From: CBDFKF01 sp965248765 | GTDB lineage: Bacteria; Pseudomonadota; Alphaproteobacteria; VGEJ01 | Reading direction: 5' to 3' | DNA length: 64,000 nucleotides | Assembly (NCBI GenBank): GCA_965248765.1 | Contig: CBDFKF010000004.1 | Span: 2,728,001-2,792,000 of the forward strand | Part shown: positions 41,898 through 50,188 of the stretch, one piece after another | Position numbering within the stretch: the stretch's first letter is position 1 | Layout: every line of letters starts with the position of its first letter | Made by a program: the position numbers and the translations under genes | Notes under the pieces: model-generated | Seen by the model: the letters and a program-made list of their open reading frames with translations, nothing else | Databases searched by the model: none | Told to the model about the DNA's origin: nothing

Positions 41898-44659
41898 GTC
41901 GGCAGGCCGCCGATTCCAGGGCGGCCGAGTGCGGTGATCGGGCATCGACGGTCGGCCGACCGGATGACGGCCACGGATCCGAGCGCCGCTCGGCGCCGTC
42001 CAAGGCGCCGGTCCCACCATCGTCCTCGCCGATGATGGCGCAGTACCATTCGATCAAGGAAGCTCATCCCGATTGCCTCCTGTTCTATCGGATGGGCGAT
42101 TTCTACGAGCTCTTCTTCGACGATGCGGTCACCGCCGCGGCCGCGCTGGACATCACGCTGACCCGTCGCGGCAAGCACCGGGGCGATGACGTGCCGATGT
42201 GCGGGGTGCCAGTACACGCGGCCGATGCCTACCTCGCGCGCCTCATTCGCCAAGGCTTCAAGGTGGCGGTCTGCGAGCAGGTAGAGGATCCGGCCGAGGC
42301 CCGCCGACGCGGCGGTCGGGCACTCGTGCGACGCGACGTGACCCGTATGGTCACGCCAGGCACCATCACCGAGGAAACGCTTCTCGATGCCCGCGAAAAC
42401 AACTATTTAGCCGCGCTCGGGCGCGCCGATGGCGCGCTCGCATTGGCGTGGCTCGATATGTCGACGGGCGACTTCAACGTCATGCCGGTCGAAGTGGCCG
42501 GCGTCGAGGCCGAGCTTGCCCGGCTGGCGCCCAGCGAAATCCTCATTTCCGAGCGGTTGGTGATCAGTCCTGAGCTGTTCGAGACTCTCGATGAATGGAA
42601 GGGGGTCCTGACCACGTTGGCGCCCGCGCGATTCGAAAGCCGTGCGGGCGAGCGACGATTGAAGGAGCTCTATGGCGTGGTGGCCCTGGAGGCTTTCGGC
42701 AGCTTCGGTCGGTCTGAGCTCGCCGCCTGCGGGGCGCTTGTCGACTATGTCGAGCTGACTCAAAAAGGTCGCCTGCCGACGCTCAAACCGCCCAGCCGTC
42801 TCGAGGCCGGAACGGTCATGGCGATCGATGCGGCCACCCGCCGCAACCTTGAACTCACTCGCAGACTATCCGGGGAACGGGCGGGCAGCTTGCTGGCGAC
42901 GATCGACCGCACCGTCACCGGCGCCGGCGCGCGGCTACTGGCAGCGCGGCTCACGGCACCCCTGACCAGCGCCGAGGCCATCAACGCCCGACTCGACATG
43001 GTCCAGCACTTCGCCGGCGAGGAGGAGACGGGGCGCGCGGTGCGCGAAGCGCTTAAGCACTGCCCGGATATTGAGCGAGCGCTCTCAAGGCTCTCGCTCG
43101 GCCGCGGCGGCCCCCGGGATCTCGCTGGCATCGGCGATGCGCTGGCCACCACGGCAGAGCTTCGAGAGATCCTTGCCGGCCGCCCTCTCAACCCACCGCC
43201 CGCCGGCCTGCAGGCGGTGATGGAGGGCTTCGGCCACCATGGCCCGCTCGTCGATCGACTCGCGCGCGCGCTCGCCACCGAGCTGCCGCTCCAAGCGCGG
43301 GACGGCAGCTTTATCGCCGAGGGGTACCTGCCTGAGCTCGAAGAGCAGCGGACGCTGCGCGACGAGAGCCGGCGGCTCATCGCGGATCTACAGCGTCGCT
43401 ATGCCGAGACAACGGAAATTCGCACCATTAAGGTGCGCCACAACAACGTGCTCGGCTATTTCGTCGAGGTTCCGGCCGGTCAGGCGGACAAGCTCGCCCG
43501 GCCGCCGCACACCGAGACGTTCATCCACCGCCAGACATTGGCGAGCGTCGTCCGCTACGGCACAGTCGAGCTCGGTGAGCTGGAAACCAAGATCAGTCGG
43601 GCGGCGGAGCGCGCACTCGCGATCGAGCTCGCGCTGTTTGAGGATCTGGTAAGCGAGGTCACCGAGCGCGCGACCGACATCGGTCGTGCGGCGACGGCGC
43701 TAGCAGCGCTCGATGTCGCCGCGGCGAATGCGGCAATGGCGGTCGAGTGCCGCTACGTTCGACCGCAGGTTGACGAGTCGTTGGCTTTTCGCATCGAGGG
43801 CGGACGGCATTCGGTCGTCGAGTCCGCAGCGGGGTTGAACCAGCGCGGGAGCTTCGTCGCCAACGACTGCGACCTGGCCGAAGCGCACCGTTTGTGGCTC
43901 GTCACCGGACCCAATATGGCGGGCAAGAGCACGTTCATGCGCCAGAATGCGCTGATCGCGGTGTTGGCGCAGATGGGCTCGTTCGTACCGGCCGACGCCG
44001 CTCACATCGGTGTCATCGACCGGCTGTTCAGCCGTGTCGGGGCAGCCGATGATCTCGCTCGCGGTCGCTCGACCTTCATGGTGGAGATGGTCGAAACCGC
44101 GGCTATCCTTAATCTGGCGGGGCCGCGGGCCTTCGTGATCCTCGATGAGATCGGTCGCGGGACCGCTACCTATGACGGCCTGTCGATCGCCTGGGCGACG
44201 GTCGAGCACTTGCATGAGCGCAACCGCTGTCGCGCGCTGTTCGCGACTCACTATCATGAGCTCACCGCGTTGGCCGAGCGGCTTGCCTCGGTGACCCCGC
44301 ACACTATCCGCGTGCGGGAGTGGCAGGGCGACGTCGTCTTCCTCTATGAGGTGGTTCCGGGCACCGCCGATCGCTCCTACGGCATTCAGGTCGGGCGCCT
44401 CGCCGGCCTCCCGGGTTCGGTGGTCGCGCGCGCCGAGGAGGTGCTGCAGATGCTCGAGCGGGGAGAGCAAGAGGGTGTTGCGGATCGCCTCGCCGCTGCA
44501 TTGCCGCTGTTCTCGGCCTCGGTCAGAGAGCCGCCGCGTCCGCAGAAGTCCGCCCTCGAACGCGCCCTTGACGACGTGCGCCCGGATGAACTGACGCCCC
44601 GCGAGGCGCTCGATCTCGTCTATTCCCTAAAGACGCTGGCCGACGATCCCGAGGCCTGA
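41894..44659 (+). CDS. mutS: MutS, mismatch recognition ATPase
   Basis: A DNA mismatch repair protein that binds mispairs and recruits MutL. 921 residues from the GTG at 41894, of which the first 46 are a non-conserved Ser/Pro-rich lead; the ATG at 42032 (MMAQYHSIKEAHPDC) would give the usual form. Mismatch-binding: MGDFYELFFDDA. Walker A: VTGPNMAGKSTFMRQ. Walker B/signature: FVILDEIGRGTATYDGLSIAWA. The C-terminal tetramer/helix motif is DELTPREALDLVYSLKTLADDPEA. The gene is complete. A diverged duplicate of its last 38 codons lies at 48081-48194. Confidence 0.97.
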   Translation: MSRQAADSRAAECGDRASTVGRPDDGHGSERRSAPSKAPVPPSSSPMMAQYHSIKEAHPDCLLFYRMGDFYELFFDDAVTAAAALDITLTRRGKHRGDDVPMCGVPVHAADAYLARLIRQGFKVAVCEQVEDPAEARRRGGRALVRRDVTRMVTPGTITEETLLDARENNYLAALGRADGALALAWLDMSTGDFNVMPVEVAGVEAELARLAPSEILISERLVISPELFETLDEWKGVLTTLAPARFESRAGERRLKELYGVVALEAFGSFGRSELAACGALVDYVELTQKGRLPTLKPPSRLEAGTVMAIDAATRRNLELTRRLSGERAGSLLATIDRTVTGAGARLLAARLTAPLTSAEAINARLDMVQHFAGEEETGRAVREALKHCPDIERALSRLSLGRGGPRDLAGIGDALATTAELREILAGRPLNPPPAGLQAVMEGFGHHGPLVDRLARALATELPLQARDGSFIAEGYLPELEEQRTLRDESRRLIADLQRRYAETTEIRTIKVRHNNVLGYFVEVPAGQADKLARPPHTETFIHRQTLASVVRYGTVELGELETKISRAAERALAIELALFEDLVSEVTERATDIGRAATALAALDVAAANAAMAVECRYVRPQVDESLAFRIEGGRHSVVESAAGLNQRGSFVANDCDLAEAHRLWLVTGPNMAGKSTFMRQNALIAVLAQMGSFVPADAAHIGVIDRLFSRVGAADDLARGRSTFMVEMVETAAILNLAGPRAFVILDEIGRGTATYDGLSIAWATVEHLHERNRCRALFATHYHELTALAERLASVTPHTIRVREWQGDVVFLYEVVPGTADRSYGIQVGRLAGLPGSVVARAEEVLQMLERGEQEGVADRLAAALPLFSASVREPPRPQKSALERALDDVRPDELTPREALDLVYSLKTLADDPEA

Positions 44660-44663
44660 GCAC

Positions 44664-44732
44664 TTCGTCGCCCTCTTCATCTTCGGCCTCGCCGGGCTTG
44701 GGCTCGCAGCTCGGCGACGGCGCCTAATCTAG
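44664..44732 (+). pseudogene. Orphan PEP-CTERM C-terminal tail
   Basis: Immediately after the mutS stop, in another frame, the sequence reads FVALFIFGLAGLGLAARRRR followed by two residues and a stop. This is the hydrophobic helix plus basic cluster of a PEP-CTERM protein without the rest of it. No start is available, so it is a remnant of a secreted protein gene. Confidence 0.7.
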
Positions 44733-44846
44733 GTTGTTCGAGTGTCGGTTGGCCGCTGGGGAGCGGCGGCTTCTGGCTAGGACCGTTGGAGGGCCCTCAA
44801 CCGCGGCCTCTCTGCCCTCAGGAGCAGACCATGGGGCTCGGGAAGT

Positions 44847-44867
44847 CCGCTTTCCGCTAGAAAGCGG
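44847..44867. terminator. Terminator-like hairpin after mutS
   Basis: CCGCTTTC (44847-44854) and GAAAGCGG (44860-44867) pair perfectly around a five-base loop. An A-rich stretch follows on the plus strand, not a T-run, so if it is a terminator it is atypical. Confidence 0.3.
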
Positions 44868-44918
44868 CCGCAAAAGGAAGGGCCGCAGTTCGTCCGCCCC
44901 TGACCCCAAAACGGACGT

Positions 44919-44935
44919 CGGTTGGAGTGACCGCG
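44919..44935 (+). repeat. Left target-site duplication of the IS
   Basis: CGGTTGGAGTGACCGCG, identical to 46308-46324 on the other side of the IS. Confidence 0.85.
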
Positions 44936-44978
44936 TGTCGAGAACAAACTGAATTGACCGCTTCAGTTGTGGTTGTTG

Positions 44979-45031
44979 GGCCAGTGGATAAGGGGGCGGG
45001 CGCGGAGCGGCCGTCCCCTTATCCACTGGCC
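44979..45031. repeat. Perfect 17-bp inverted repeat inside the IS, containing DnaA-box-like arms
   Basis: GGCCAGTGGATAAGGGG (44979-44995) and its exact complement (45015-45031) around a 19-base loop, 18 bases downstream of the transposase stop codon. It is probably the terminator of the transposase transcript or blocks outside reading. Each arm contains TTATCCACT, one base from the DnaA box TTATCCACA. Confidence 0.75.
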
Positions 45032-45048
45032 GGTCGCGTCGAAGCGGA

Positions 45049-46224
45049 TCACGCGGCCTGTCTGTGGCTTGTGTTGATGGGCGATCCGTCGGCCTGGTAT
45101 CGGGCCAGGCAGCGCGGCCCATGGAAGACGGCGAGGGTGCGGTCGGGGTATTCGTGGACCCGGACCCTTGCCTTGACGTAGTGGCGGCGATGGCGGTCGG
45201 GCGGGATCGCCAGCACCAGGCGTTTGTAGCGCACGGTGTTGTCGTTGGAGACGGTGCGCTCCTGCTGCACGCAGAGGATGTCGTCGAGGGTACCGGCGAA
45301 GGGCACGAAGGCGGTGCCCTCGGCTTCCGGCGGCACCGCGAAGCGGGCGTTGTGGCCTGGCAGGTAGAGCTCCTTGAGGAAGCGGTTGGCCTGGGCCATG
45401 TCGGTGATGCCGGCGAGCCTGAGCTCCTGGGGCAGGCGCTTCTGCAGGGTGGCGAACATGCGTTCCGAGCGCCCCCTTGCCTCGGGCGAGTAGGCCGGGA
45501 TCAGCTCGATGCCGAGCTGGGCCAGGGCGCGGCCGAACTGGGTCGGATTGTCCTTGTCGACCGTGCCGCCGGCCTCAGGGGTGTGCCAGTAGTGGCCGGC
45601 GCGGTCGGCATAGAGCGAGCAGAACAGCCCCTTGGCCCGGATCGCCTCGGACACCCCCTGAAAGCTCGACATCGTGCCCTCTTCGGCGACGAAGAAGGCC
45701 GAGTAGATCTCACTGGTGGTGTCGTCCATGGTGACGATCAGGTCCCACCACTGATCGGGGACCCACGCGTGGCTTGAGCCGTCTTGATGCAGCATCATGC
45801 CGGGCAGCGCGCGGCGCGGCCGCTTGCGCCGGTGCGCCCCGCGCCTGGGCGCCGCCCGTCTTCGCCCATGGGCCTGCAAGCTCAGCCGCACCCAGTTGTA
45901 GCTGCGCTTGAAGGCATAGTCCGCGACCAGCTTCTCGTGGAAGTGCTTGGCGGTGAAGTCCCAGTAGCGGGTGTCGAACAGCGCCAACAGCGCCGTCACC
46001 TCGTCGACCGCCGCGCGCCGCGCCGAGACCCGGCCCAGACGGCGATCGTAGAGCCCTTCCGCGCCGTCCGCCTCATAGCGGTCGCGCCAGCGCCGGAAGG
46101 TGCGCTCTGAAACGCCGAGAACCTCCGCCGCCTCGGCTTGGCTCAAGCAACCCCGATGGGTGCGGCCGTAAACCTCCTCGAACTTCATCAATCTCAGTCC
46201 CTGCAACTGCTCTGTCCGGCGCAT
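45049..46224 (-). CDS. ISNCY/IS1202-type DDE transposase
   Basis: 391 residues. The N-terminal helix-turn-helix is CLSQAEAAEVLGVSERTFRRWRDRYEADG. A basic region follows (RRAAPRRGAHRRKRPRR), and then the catalytic DDE core: the first Asp in MMLHQDGSSHAW, the second in LYADRAGHYWHTPEAGG and Glu in PAYSPEARGRSERMF. The size and motifs match intact ISNCY/IS1202 transposases. The start is ATG 46224 or ATG 46188 (MKFEEVYGRTH). The frame is undamaged, so the element may be active. Confidence 0.92.
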   Translation of the reverse strand: MRRTEQLQGLRLMKFEEVYGRTHRGCLSQAEAAEVLGVSERTFRRWRDRYEADGAEGLYDRRLGRVSARRAAVDEVTALLALFDTRYWDFTAKHFHEKLVADYAFKRSYNWVRLSLQAHGRRRAAPRRGAHRRKRPRRALPGMMLHQDGSSHAWVPDQWWDLIVTMDDTTSEIYSAFFVAEEGTMSSFQGVSEAIRAKGLFCSLYADRAGHYWHTPEAGGTVDKDNPTQFGRALAQLGIELIPAYSPEARGRSERMFATLQKRLPQELRLAGITDMAQANRFLKELYLPGHNARFAVPPEAEGTAFVPFAGTLDDILCVQQERTVSNDNTVRYKRLVLAIPPDRHRRHYVKARVRVHEYPDRTLAVFHGPRCLARYQADGSPINTSHRQAA

Positions 46225-46307
46225 CCAAACCCTCCATAGCCTGGAGAGCTTCTAAATCCGGACAGATCGTCTGGTACATAAACCGGACATATCGTGTGTT
46301 AGTGACA

Positions 46308-46324
46308 CGGTTGGAGTGACCGCG
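46308..46324 (+). repeat. Right target-site duplication of the IS
   Basis: Identical to the 17 bases at 44919-44935; it marks the right boundary of the element. Confidence 0.85.
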
Positions 46325-46704
46325 TGGACTCCGAATCGCGCCGACCGTAGAGTCATCCTCAACGCTCGCATTCGCGACGGGAGAGACCCTCGTCATCCGG
46401 TCGCGTCGAACGAAGGCTTGCGGCGATCCTAAGCGCGGATGTCGTCGGATACAGCCGGCTGAAGGAAGCCGATGAAGAAGGCACCCTCGCGCGGCTAAGA
46501 GAGCGCCCCCAAGGATCGGGGCGGAGCTTGGCGCGGGTGTCGGGCCCAGGAGAGCCGGCTGTCGCGTCTCGCGATGCCGTCCACCAGTGTGACGCAGGTC
46601 AATATTTATTTGTGCAGCGGTGAGGAAGAACGCCAGATTGCGGAATATGGCGAACATGTCATACCGCATTTCCGACAAAAACAGACACCTACAGGAGTGA
46701 GTTA
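46325..46704. other. Non-coding stretch between the IS and the LLM gene
   Basis: Contains a truncated cyclase fragment (46405-46503) and then, towards 46600-46700, a lower-GC leader of the LLM gene. No other intact gene was seen. Confidence 0.5.
46405..46503 (+). pseudogene. N-terminal fragment of a class III nucleotidyl cyclase
   Basis: Reads VERRLAAILSADVVGYSRL then KEADEEGTLARLRER, the characteristic start of the alphaproteobacterial cyclase family (with the metal-binding Asp), and then loses similarity. There is no start codon and the catalytic core is missing. It is similar in type to the remnant at 7170. Confidence 0.75.
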
Positions 46705-47724
46705 ATGGAATTTGGTATTGCTTTCAAAGGGGACCTCGAACACAAGCGCATCCTCGCCATTTCGCGTCAGGCCGAGGCCGGCAGCTTCGACTATATCTGG
46801 TTCTTCGATTCCCATGTTATCTGGTCCGACCCGTACACCCAGATCGCGGCCTGCATGCAACATACGGATCGTGTGCATTTCGGCCCCCTTGTTACAAATC
46901 CCAGGGCGCGCGATTGGTCGGTGGCGGCCAGCATTTTCGCCACACTCAATCGCATGAGCGGCGGGCGCATGGAAATGGCCGTCGGGCGCGGCGACAGCTC
47001 GGTGCGGGTGATGGGCACAAAACCCGCAACGCTCGCCACGCTGATCGAATTCGTGAATGCCATGCGCACCATGGTGGCCGGAGATTCATACACCTACGAG
47101 GGCAGCCCGAATCCGATATTCATGGATTGGACAGAAGGTCATGAGTTGCCGGTGTGGATCGCCGCCTATGGTCCAAAAGCCCTCAAGGTGGCGGGCGAAC
47201 ATGGCGACGGCTTGATCATTCAGCTTGCAGATCCGGGGCTTTGCCAATGGTTCACCGAACAGGCCAAGGCAGGTGGTGAGGCCGCCGGGCGCGATATGTC
47301 CAATTTCCGGGTGCTTTCGTGCGCGCCGGTGTGGATCGGCGACATCGAGCAAGGTGTCCAGCAGACAAGCTGGTTTCCCGCAATAGTTGGCAATCACGTC
47401 GCAGATATCGTCAAGAAATACGGCAAGGATACCGATCTGGTGCCCGAAAGCTTGACCCAATTCATCGAGACGCGGGAGGGCAAGGGCGCGGACGAGGGAT
47501 ATGATTACCGCAAACATGGGGTTAAGGGTTCGGACAATCTCTATTATGTGGGTGACGCGGTCACCGAAGCCTTCTGCATTGTAGGACCGCCGGAAGCGCA
47601 CGTGGAGAAGCTAAAAAAACTGGAGGCCGCCGGTGTCACCCAATTCACCATTTACCTGAGCCAAGGGGACGAGGAACGTCTGGTGGCGGAATATGTCAAT
47701 AAAGTCATTCCGCACTTCAAGTAA
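46705..47724 (+). CDS. LLM class flavin-dependent oxidoreductase
   Basis: A 339-residue luciferase-like TIM barrel (F420/FMN-dependent type). It has MEFGIAFKGDLEHKRILAISR, YIWFFDSHVIWSDPYTQIA, FGPLVTNPRARDWSVAAS, SGGRMEMAVGRGDSSVRVMG and LPVWIAAYGPKALKVAGEHGDGLI. The start is the ATG at 46705 with AGGAG. Its base composition is visibly lower in GC and its codon use differs from its neighbours, suggesting transfer. The substrate is unknown. It lies alone in the island between the two mutS tails. Confidence 0.88.
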   Translation: MEFGIAFKGDLEHKRILAISRQAEAGSFDYIWFFDSHVIWSDPYTQIAACMQHTDRVHFGPLVTNPRARDWSVAASIFATLNRMSGGRMEMAVGRGDSSVRVMGTKPATLATLIEFVNAMRTMVAGDSYTYEGSPNPIFMDWTEGHELPVWIAAYGPKALKVAGEHGDGLIIQLADPGLCQWFTEQAKAGGEAAGRDMSNFRVLSCAPVWIGDIEQGVQQTSWFPAIVGNHVADIVKKYGKDTDLVPESLTQFIETREGKGADEGYDYRKHGVKGSDNLYYVGDAVTEAFCIVGPPEAHVEKLKKLEAAGVTQFTIYLSQGDEERLVAEYVNKVIPHFK

Positions 47725-48080
47725 CGGCGGGATTCAGCTCATCAGGGAAGGCTATGTGGATGCCCCAGGAAGGAGCGGGCTAGGCTAGTCAGGTTCCCAG
47801 TTGGCGAACCCAAACCGGCCCGAACGGGTACCATTGGGATACCCAGGGCGCCCGGTGGAATGGCCAAACAGTCGGACACCAGCGGACATCCGATGAAATC
47901 GTGCGAGAGGCGCGCGAAACAATTGCTCAGTGGGCTTCGGCTTGACGACCGCTCCTGGCGATGCCCGGTCGTGACGGCGGCCGATCAGCTACGTCCGCTC
48001 CGCCGCCAAAAGCAGACACGGGGCTAGGCAGGGCACGAGCAGCACGATTCGATCCGCCATCGCCCACGGTTGGTAAGACG
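47725..48080. other. Non-coding stretch between the LLM gene and the mutS-tail copy
   Basis: 356 bases with no gene, promoter or repeat that I can support. Confidence 0.5.
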
Positions 48081-48194
48081 CCGCCCGCGCTTGCGCGCGC
48101 CCTTGCCGAGGTGCACGCGGACGAACTCACGCCCCGCGAGGCGCTCTATCTCGTATACTCGCTGAAGATGCTGGCCGACGATCCCGAGGCCTGA
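48081..48194 (+). pseudogene. Duplicated mutS 3' end (C-terminal 37 codons)
   Basis: Reads ALARALAEVHADELTPREAL then LVYSLKMLADDPEA and a stop, matching mutS codons to its end at 44659 (DELTPREALDLVYSLKTLADDPEA). The last 24 bases are identical; the rest differs at about one base in seven. The reading frame is kept. It marks the right end of a 3.4-kb insert behind mutS. Confidence 0.85.
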
Positions 48195-48219
48195 ACCAAA
48201 CCCCTCCCGAGGAGCGGTG

Positions 48220-49152
48220 ATGTCTACGCCCACGGACAGGAGCGCGCTCCTGTCGCCCCATTTGCTGTTGCTGCTCACCATGTGCTTCTGGGGCGCCCAT
48301 CCGGTCTTCGCGAAGGCCCTCATCACGGAGTTGCCGCCCGCCGCGCTCACCTTTTGGTCGTGGTTGGTTGGAACGGTGCTGTTAACGCCCTTTGCGCTGC
48401 GGCACCTCCTCGCCGAGCGAGAACTCATCTGGCGCCATTGGCTCAAGCTGGCGGCGATCGGCTCACTCGGTGTAAGCCTCTTCTATCACCTCTTCTACAA
48501 CGCTCTCACATTTACAACGGCGATCAACTCGGGACTGGTCGCGGCCACGGTTCCTGCGCTCATCATCGGTCTCTCTTGGGCGCTCTATCGCGAGGCCATC
48601 TCGTGGCGCACGGGAATTGGCACTATCGTTGCCTTTCTCGGCGTGTTGGTCGTCATCACCAGCGGCGATGTGTCCGTCCTCGCGCGGTTTGCTTTCAACG
48701 TCGGCGATCTTTTGATGCTGCTTGCCGTTCTATGTTGGGCCCTCTACTCGGTGCTATTGCGATACGTGCCGCCGAAGCTGAATCCTCTCGCTTTCCTGTG
48801 GGTATTTGCGGTCGCGGGGACAGTCCTCAACGGCGTGATCTACGTGACCGAGGCCTTCTCCGATATGGGCTTCGCGCTATCGTGGAGTGCTGTCGTGTTG
48901 ATCGGCTATGTGGCGATCTTCCCCTCATTGTTGGCCTACCTGTTCTACAACGCCGGCGTGCGTGCGCTTGGCGCCAATATCGCGGGTCAGTTTCTCTATC
49001 TCACGCCGATCCTGACCGCAGTTTTCGCGGTCGTTTTCATCGGCGAGGCGTTTCGCCTCTACCATCTGATCGGCTTGGCCGTCATCTTCGCCGGCCTCTT
49101 TCTGGCGACCTGGGCAGGAGGGAGGCGCGCTCCCCAAGCGGCCGGTCACTGA
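48220..49152 (+). CDS. EamA/DMT family transporter (first of a pair)
   Basis: A 310-residue integral membrane protein with ten hydrophobic segments and two EamA repeats (LLTMCFWGAHPVFAKALI and LLMLLAVLCWALYSVLLRY). The second repeat ends YLFYNAGVRALGANIAGQFLYLTPILTAVFAVVFIGEAFRLYH. These are drug/metabolite exporters or amino-acid exporters of undefined substrate. The ATG at 48220 has GAGGAG upstream. The second member follows by 21 bases. Confidence 0.93.
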   Translation: MSTPTDRSALLSPHLLLLLTMCFWGAHPVFAKALITELPPAALTFWSWLVGTVLLTPFALRHLLAERELIWRHWLKLAAIGSLGVSLFYHLFYNALTFTTAINSGLVAATVPALIIGLSWALYREAISWRTGIGTIVAFLGVLVVITSGDVSVLARFAFNVGDLLMLLAVLCWALYSVLLRYVPPKLNPLAFLWVFAVAGTVLNGVIYVTEAFSDMGFALSWSAVVLIGYVAIFPSLLAYLFYNAGVRALGANIAGQFLYLTPILTAVFAVVFIGEAFRLYHLIGLAVIFAGLFLATWAGGRRAPQAAGH

Positions 49153-49173
49153 CCTCACCGCCGGTCCTGAGAT

Positions 49174-50076
49174 ATGGCCGCGGAACGTCACGACGCGAAC
49201 AGCTACCTGCCGTATGTGCTGCTCGTCCTCACCAATTTGTTCTGGTCGGGGAATGGGATAGCCGGGCGTTTCGCGGCCGGAGAGATCGACCCCCTCGGCC
49301 TGACGTTCTGGCGCTGGGCCGGCGCCTTGATCTTGCTGCTGCCGATTGCGCTTCCCCACGCCATCGCCCAACGCGCCATCCTCCTTCGACACTGGCGGCT
49401 GTTGACCATGTTCGGATTTTTGAGCGTCACCGGCTTTACGACCTTTTACTACTACGCCCTCAGCCTCAGCACGGCCATCAACGTCACTCTGGTTGCGACG
49501 ACGATTCCGGCCGTGATCGTCGCTCTGTCGTGGCTCCTCTACAGGGATACCATCTCGCGCCGTGCCTTGATCGGCACGCTGGTCTCGTTCGCCGGCGTCG
49601 TCGCCATTGTCGCGCGCGGCGATCTGGGCGTGCTGTTGGGCCTCGCGTTCAATCCTGGCGATTTGGTTGCCCTCGTCGCGGTGTTCATCTGGGCGCTCTA
49701 TTGCGTCTTCTTGCGCTATCGGCCGCCCGAGCTACACCCGCTCGCATTCCTCCTGGGCCTGGTGGTACCGGGCGTGATCCTGAATCTGGCGATCCCGATT
49801 TTCGATCCAACAAGCCTTGTCTTCGAGCCGACCTTGCCGAACCTCGCGGTGATCGGCTATATCGCGCTGTTCCCCGGGCTGCTCGCGTATATTTTCTTCA
49901 ACGCCGGCGTGAAGGCGGTCGGGGCCAGCATCGCCGGCCAGTTTAGCTACCTGGTTCCGGTGTTCGCGGCCGTGCTGGCGGTCATCGTTCTCGGCGAGAC
50001 GTTCGAGGTCTATCACCTGATCGGCATGGGCGTGATTTTCGTCGGGCTTTACCTTGCCGGCACGCGTCGCGCATGA
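49174..50076 (+). CDS. EamA/DMT family transporter (second of a pair)
   Basis: 300 residues with ten membrane segments and the EamA repeats (LVLTNLFWSGNGIAGRFAAG and VALVAVFIWALYCVFLRY; PGLLAYIFFNAGVKAVGASIAGQF). It resembles the preceding gene and is probably a tandem paralogue. Paired small DMT genes can form a heteromer, but these are full length, so each may work alone. The substrate is unknown. Confidence 0.93.
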   Translation: MAAERHDANSYLPYVLLVLTNLFWSGNGIAGRFAAGEIDPLGLTFWRWAGALILLLPIALPHAIAQRAILLRHWRLLTMFGFLSVTGFTTFYYYALSLSTAINVTLVATTIPAVIVALSWLLYRDTISRRALIGTLVSFAGVVAIVARGDLGVLLGLAFNPGDLVALVAVFIWALYCVFLRYRPPELHPLAFLLGLVVPGVILNLAIPIFDPTSLVFEPTLPNLAVIGYIALFPGLLAYIFFNAGVKAVGASIAGQFSYLVPVFAAVLAVIVLGETFEVYHLIGMGVIFVGLYLAGTRRA

Positions 50077-50188
50077 CCACGGAAAACGCCGGATTCCTGC
50101 GGTCGTTTGAATGCGTCTAGCTTGCGGCCATGCACGTTTTGACCCATATACTGTCGACTAGGCGCAGGTCGATGCGCGGTTCGAAGAG

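Larger units (their letters stand above)
44660..44935. other. Non-coding stretch after mutS
   Basis: Contains the PEP-CTERM tail remnant (44664-44732) and a terminator-like hairpin (44847-44867). It ends at the left target repeat of the IS. No intact gene. Confidence 0.5.
44936..46307 (-). mobile_element. Complete insertion sequence, IS1202/ISNCY-like
   Basis: A 1372-base element. It begins TGTC and ends GACA; the outer 25 bases of the two ends agree at about 14 of 25 positions as inverted repeats (TGTC-N3-AACA-N-AC). It is flanked by identical 17-base direct repeats. One transposase gene fills most of it. From memory, the ISTde1 branch of the IS1202 family makes 15-17 base duplications, which fits. 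Confidence 0.85.

Noticed and set aside
48282..49946. Long frame across both EamA genes
   Set aside because: It is Arg-rich shadow translation in another frame of two well-supported membrane protein genes.
50147..50152. TATACT as the -10 of the MBL-fold gene
   Set aside because: No -35 at an acceptable distance could be found.
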